Assembly: GCA_002378665.1 (NCBI GenBank)
Contig: DFSO01000082.1
Location: forward strand, 792 to 17,567
Length of the DNA: 16,776 nucleotides
Direction: 5' to 3'
From: Loktanella sp. UBA3435
GTDB lineage: Bacteria > Pseudomonadota > Alphaproteobacteria > Rhodobacterales > Rhodobacteraceae
Notes under the pieces: generated by a model
The model's input: only the letters and a program-made list of their open reading frames with translations
Databases searched by the model: none
What the model was told of the DNA's origin: nothing
Position numbers and translations under genes: made by a program
Part shown: one piece after another, positions 13,704 to 16,776 of the stretch
Position numbering within the stretch: position 1 is the stretch's first letter
How the letters are laid out: each line of letters opens with the position of its first letter

Positions 13704-15671
13704 TTATTTCGTTTTCTTGTCCGCACTTAGCGCGTTCAAAAGGCTTTGAAAGGCGCTTCGTTCATCCTTGTTCAGTTCCACCCCGTTTTTGGCCCGCTCG
13801 AAATCGGCACTATTGTCGACATCTTTGCGCACCGACGTATCAATCGAGGCCGCAGCCCGCGCCAGACGCCATGTCGTGCTTTCGTCCGCGATGCCATACA
13901 TTTCATCCATGCCGTCGCTGATTTCACGCATGTGACCACGTCTCGCCATGAGTTTGCCGAGTTCTTCGGCCAAAAGTTGTTTTGCAATGCCAACGTCACC
14001 AGCCCTACGCAGGCTGGGCGTAATAGCCAAATGTGGGTTACTCATCAGCTTTTCAAGGGCCTGCGCGCCAACTTCTGCCACCACAGCCTCTTTTACGTTT
14101 TCGGCCGTGGCATGCCGCAGGACCGCGTTGCGCAATGTCGCATGTAACGGGTCGCGGCACTCCATGCGCTCGACTTGCGCCTCGAAGGCGAGAATGACGG
14201 CGGGGGTGTGCAACAAAGTTGCCAAAATCACCGCTTCGCGCAGGTGATCAACGTCACTGACCCCTGCCCCAAGTTCGGACATTTTGGAAGAGGTCACAGG
14301 CGCGATATCCTGCTGCCAAGGCTCTAGCTTTTTGCCTGTCCACGCGCGTTTCGGGCCGCGCTTGCCACCGCTGGTGCCGCCCTGTTTACGGGTATTGAAA
14401 AGCTCCCAACGCAGCTCTTTAATGGCCTCGCCGTAGTGACTGCGCACCGACGGGTCCGCGATCAATTTAATCTTTTCGCGCAATGTCTTATCAAGAGCCG
14501 CACGCCGTTCCGGGCTGTCGAAAATCTTGCCCTCAGTCTCGCGGCGCCACAGCAGTTGCACCATCGGGATCGCACCATCTAGCAGCGCCTGCATCGCACC
14601 CTTGCCCTGCGCCTTGATCAGGTCGTCAGGGTCCAGCCCCTCTGGCATCAGCGCAAAGCGCAGCGAGCTGCCCGCCTCTAGGAGCGGCAATGCAATATCG
14701 ATCACCCGCATCGCCGCGCGTAGGCCAGCGGTGTCGCCATCAAGGGCGATGATCGGCTCAGGCGATATCCGCCACAAAAGCCGCAATTGATCCTCCGTTA
14801 CCGCCGTCCCCAAGGGGGCAACGCTCGCACCAAAGCCCGCCTCGGACAGCGCGATCACGTCCATATAGCCTTCGGCCACAATCAAGGGCTGACCTTTGCC
14901 TGCGGCCTCGCGTGCGGGGCCGTGGTTATACAGGCTGCGGCCCTTGTCGAACAAAGGCGTTTCGGGAGAGTTCAGATATTTCGCCCGCGCATTGGGGTCG
15001 AGCGAGCGCCCGCCAAGGCCAATTGGGCGATTGCGCCCGTCGCGGATCGGAAAAATGATACGGCCACGGAAGCGGTCATAGGGCGCGCCGCCTCGGTCAC
15101 TTTCGGCGGAAAGACCTGCCTCGATCACCAGTTTCGGATCAACGCCCTTGCCCGTCAGATGCGCCATCACCCCGCCATTTGGAGGGGCAAAGCCGATATC
15201 CCAGCGGTCTTGCGCCTCAGGCGAGAGCCCGCGCCGCGCCAGATAATCACGCGCCTCGGACGCCGCCCCCGTTTGCAGCTGCAACCTGTGCCACTGCACG
15301 GCCTGCTCCATCACCTCGGTCAGTTGGGTCCGCAGATCGGCCTTTTCTTGCGCGCGCGGGTCGGAGGCTGGCACTGGCATCCCTGCCTCTGCTGCCAAAA
15401 TCTTGACCGCCTCCATGAAATCCACGTTCTCGGTTTCGCGCACAAAGGAAATCGCGTCGCCTTTTGCGTGGCAGCCAAAGCAGTAATAAAACCCTTTGCG
15501 GTCATCGACGTGGAAACTGGCGGATTTTTCTTGGTGGAACGGGCAAGGCGCCCAGAGGTCGCCCTTGCCTTGGTTCGATTTGCGCGTGTCCCACATGACC
15601 TTTCGCCCAACGACCCGTCCAAGCGACAGCCGCGTGCGTAATTCATCAAGGAAACCTGGGGGCAAACTCAT
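13704..15671 (-). CDS. dnaG: DNA primase
   Basis: DnaG makes the RNA primers for replication and works with the replicative helicase. The 655-residue protein has the N-terminal CHC2 zinc-binding domain (C43, H46, C64, C67; CPFH and CFGC). The primase core and TOPRIM domain follow, with EGYMD (267-271) carrying the catalytic glutamate and DGDTAG (311-316) carrying the metal-binding aspartates. A C-terminal helicase-interaction region covers roughly the last 200 residues and is variable. The frame is intact. The ribosome binding site is weak (GGCGGA). The gene lies 79 bases downstream of soxG on the same strand and precedes rpoD, an arrangement conserved in many proteobacteria. A perfect AT-rich palindrome in the upstream gap could regulate it. 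Confidence 0.97.
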   Translation of the reverse strand: MSLPPGFLDELRTRLSLGRVVGRKVMWDTRKSNQGKGDLWAPCPFHQEKSASFHVDDRKGFYYCFGCHAKGDAISFVRETENVDFMEAVKILAAEAGMPVPASDPRAQEKADLRTQLTEVMEQAVQWHRLQLQTGAASEARDYLARRGLSPEAQDRWDIGFAPPNGGVMAHLTGKGVDPKLVIEAGLSAESDRGGAPYDRFRGRIIFPIRDGRNRPIGLGGRSLDPNARAKYLNSPETPLFDKGRSLYNHGPAREAAGKGQPLIVAEGYMDVIALSEAGFGASVAPLGTAVTEDQLRLLWRISPEPIIALDGDTAGLRAAMRVIDIALPLLEAGSSLRFALMPEGLDPDDLIKAQGKGAMQALLDGAIPMVQLLWRRETEGKIFDSPERRAALDKTLREKIKLIADPSVRSHYGEAIKELRWELFNTRKQGGTSGGKRGPKRAWTGKKLEPWQQDIAPVTSSKMSELGAGVSDVDHLREAVILATLLHTPAVILAFEAQVERMECRDPLHATLRNAVLRHATAENVKEAVVAEVGAQALEKLMSNPHLAITPSLRRAGDVGIAKQLLAEELGKLMARRGHMREISDGMDEMYGIADESTTWRLARAAASIDTSVRKDVDNSADFERAKNGVELNKDERSAFQSLLNALSADKKTK

Positions 15672-15729
15672 AAGCGCATTATCCGCCTATGAGCGGCCAG
15701 AGTCGAGAGCAACCGCATATGACTGTCGT

Positions 15730-15750
15730 CCAATTTTCGACGAAAATTGG
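15730..15750. promoter_or_regulatory. Perfect 21-bp palindrome between soxG and dnaG
   Basis: CCAATTTTCG (15730-15739) and CGAAAATTGG (15741-15750) are perfect inverted arms around a single A, touching the soxG stop codon. A terminator role is possible with an 8-bp stem, but the stem is A/T-rich and no T-run follows on the minus strand. The near-zero spacing suits a dimeric repressor operator ahead of dnaG. Its role is unresolved. Confidence 0.5.
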
Positions 15751-16272
15751 TCAGCCCCGCGCCGAAACGCCCGTTGCCGCCACTTCCAGCTCATGCACCA
15801 AAGTTGCCGCCATCGAGCGCATGACCATCACGTCAAACGCGCCACCATCGCGTGCAATGATCACCGCCGACATATGCCCGACCAACGTGCGGCGCGCACC
15901 AGCGGCCCCGCGCAAATCCACAGGTGCCAATCGTGCCAGCACATCCACCGCATGCCCTTCGATGCGCACGCAGGCCCACCCGTCGCTTTGATCCGTGACG
16001 GCAGCTGGCAACTTCGGCAAAGCCTCTGCACCCAGCACCAAGGCCTGCCCATGGCCGAACCACATCGCAGTCACGGGGCCAGCCGAGACGATCTGACCTG
16101 CCATTGGGAAGGCCACGCCCAGCTTGCGCAATGCCGCATCAGTTGCGGCCAATTTTCCTGCGAATGGTGAGACCGACCAAACCTTGCCAAAGCTCACTTC
16201 GCTTAGTTTCACTTGCCCGATTTGACGTGGCAATAGCCCCGCGCAAGGCGTTGTTTCTAGCAATTTAACCAC
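15751..16272 (-). CDS. soxG: Sarcosine oxidase, gamma subunit
   Basis: SoxG is the small subunit of heterotetrameric sarcosine oxidase (SoxBDAG), which demethylates sarcosine to glycine and feeds the one-carbon unit to tetrahydrofolate. The start is the GTG at 16272, behind a near-perfect AGGAGG 8 bases upstream, giving 173 residues. Longer frames from 16350 would run into soxA without a signal. The protein shows the family's GcvT-like pattern: KLSEVSFGKVWSVSPF, WFGHGQALVLG, DQSDGWACVRIEGHAVDVLARLAPVDL and the C-terminal MRSMAATLVHELEVAA. The first 8 bases overlap the end of soxA, so the two are co-translated. The frame is intact. Confidence 0.93.
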   Translation of the reverse strand: MVKLLETTPCAGLLPRQIGQVKLSEVSFGKVWSVSPFAGKLAATDAALRKLGVAFPMAGQIVSAGPVTAMWFGHGQALVLGAEALPKLPAAVTDQSDGWACVRIEGHAVDVLARLAPVDLRGAAGARRTLVGHMSAVIIARDGGAFDVMVMRSMAATLVHELEVAATGVSARG

Positions 16273-16776
16273 GCAAACGCCCTCCTGTCGGATCAAAGAA
16301 TACCGGATCGCAGACCTCCAGCGTCGCATCAATCTCACGCAAATGGTCAACCATCCGGATCACCTCGCCATGCCGCGCACGACCCCGATCAAGGAAACCA
16401 AGCGCGATGTTATGGCCCAGCGTCGGCGAAAACCCGACCGAGGTCACATAGCCCTGATCGTTCACGCGCACCGCGTCAGCGCCCGCGTCAAACAAATGTG
16501 CCCCAGCCACCATCTGCTGCACAGCCCCCACAGGTTTGAGGCCCACCAGCTGCGCACGGTTCTCGTCCATCAAGCCTTCACGCGCGGCCATGGTCTGGCC
16601 GATGCAATCCTTCTTGCGGCTGACCATGCGGTCCATGCCGATATCAAACGCCGTGACCCGCCCGTGAATTTCCGCATGGGTGATAAAGCCCTTCTCGATA
16701 CGCAGCACATTGAGCGCTTCCATCCCGTAGGCCCCGCCGTCAAGTTTGGCAGCGTGATCAACGAGTTGTTTATAAA
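16265..16776 (-). CDS. soxA: Sarcosine oxidase, alpha subunit, C-terminal part
   Basis: The frame is open from the window edge (beginning YKQLVDHAAKL) to TAA at 16265-16267, giving 170 residues of the C-terminus. SoxA is the large subunit of about 1000 residues; only part of its aminomethyltransferase-like (GcvT) domain is present. Recognisable stretches are EALNVLRIEKGFITHAEI, the tetrahydrofolate-domain segment RMVSRKKDCIGQTMAARE, and YVTSVGFSPTLGHNIALGFL. The last residues are GGRLRG. It overlaps soxG by 8 bases. The rest of the gene and soxB/soxD should lie beyond the right edge of the window. The partial call is firm because of both the sequence pattern and the adjacent soxG. Confidence 0.93.
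   Translation of the reverse strand, partial: YKQLVDHAAKLDGGAYGMEALNVLRIEKGFITHAEIHGRVTAFDIGMDRMVSRKKDCIGQTMAAREGLMDENRAQLVGLKPVGAVQQMVAGAHLFDAGADAVRVNDQGYVTSVGFSPTLGHNIALGFLDRGRARHGEVIRMVDHLREIDATLEVCDPVFFDPTGGRLRG

Noticed and set aside
14787..15641. Plus-strand open frame of 284 codons opposite dnaG
   Set aside because: It lies wholly antisense to an intact, motif-complete dnaG, has no recognisable domain, and high-GC codon bias readily opens this frame.

Overview
The window looks like a chromosomal stretch from a marine alphaproteobacterium of the order Rhodobacterales (Roseobacter group). The support is the gene content and protein style: an nrdR-ribD start to a riboflavin cluster that ends in ribH-nusB, a dnaG-rpoD pair with an RpoD of about 660 residues, soxA-soxG of a heterotetrameric sarcosine oxidase, a TPR-sulfotransferase, and clustered GANTC (CcrM-type) sites. 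The genus cannot be fixed from sequence alone; an Octadecabacter/Loktanella-like organism is only a guess.

Layout. Positions 1-424 (minus) hold the start of an unknown gene and a small secreted protein, downstream of nusB. Positions 507-2108 (minus) hold nusB, a ribH-locus gene that has lost every recognisable lumazine-synthase active-site motif, and riboflavin synthase. No ribB/ribBA is present; a pair of inverted REP-like palindromes sits between ribE and the ribH-like gene. Positions 2261-6857 (plus) carry a capsule assembly block, kpsS-wza-kpsC, embedded in opposite orientation between the two halves of the riboflavin cluster. kpsS has an in-frame amber codon at codon 13 and wza has two single-base deletions; kpsC is intact. 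Positions 6854-8393 (minus) are ribD and nrdR. Their upstream region has a perfect DnaA box, a perfect palindrome and three GTGCAC palindromes exactly 11 bp apart. Positions 8582-9886 (minus) are an HlyU-domain protein followed by two tandem paralogous secreted proteins, one broken by a TAA. Positions 9958-11525 (minus) are a TPR-sulfotransferase broken by one single-base deletion. Positions 11569-15671 (minus) are rpoD and dnaG, with four GANTC sites in the gap between them. Positions 15751-16776 (minus) are soxG and the C-terminal end of soxA, separated from dnaG by a perfect AT-rich palindrome.

How the parts relate. The housekeeping genes (nusB, ribE, ribD, nrdR, rpoD, dnaG) and soxG/soxA are all open. 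All five reading-frame breaks fall in four accessory genes linked to the cell surface or secretion (kpsS, wza, TPR-sulfotransferase, secreted paralog). Three breaks are one-base losses that fit homopolymer shortening, so sequencing error must be excluded; two are in-frame stop codons, which homopolymer error does not explain. If real, they mark a lineage losing its capsule and other surface functions. The most unusual single gene is the ribH-like one: it has an intact frame, is translationally coupled to nusB, and should be unable to make lumazine.

No gap without a gene exceeds 300 bases. I see no tRNA, rRNA, CRISPR array, transposase gene or FMN riboswitch.
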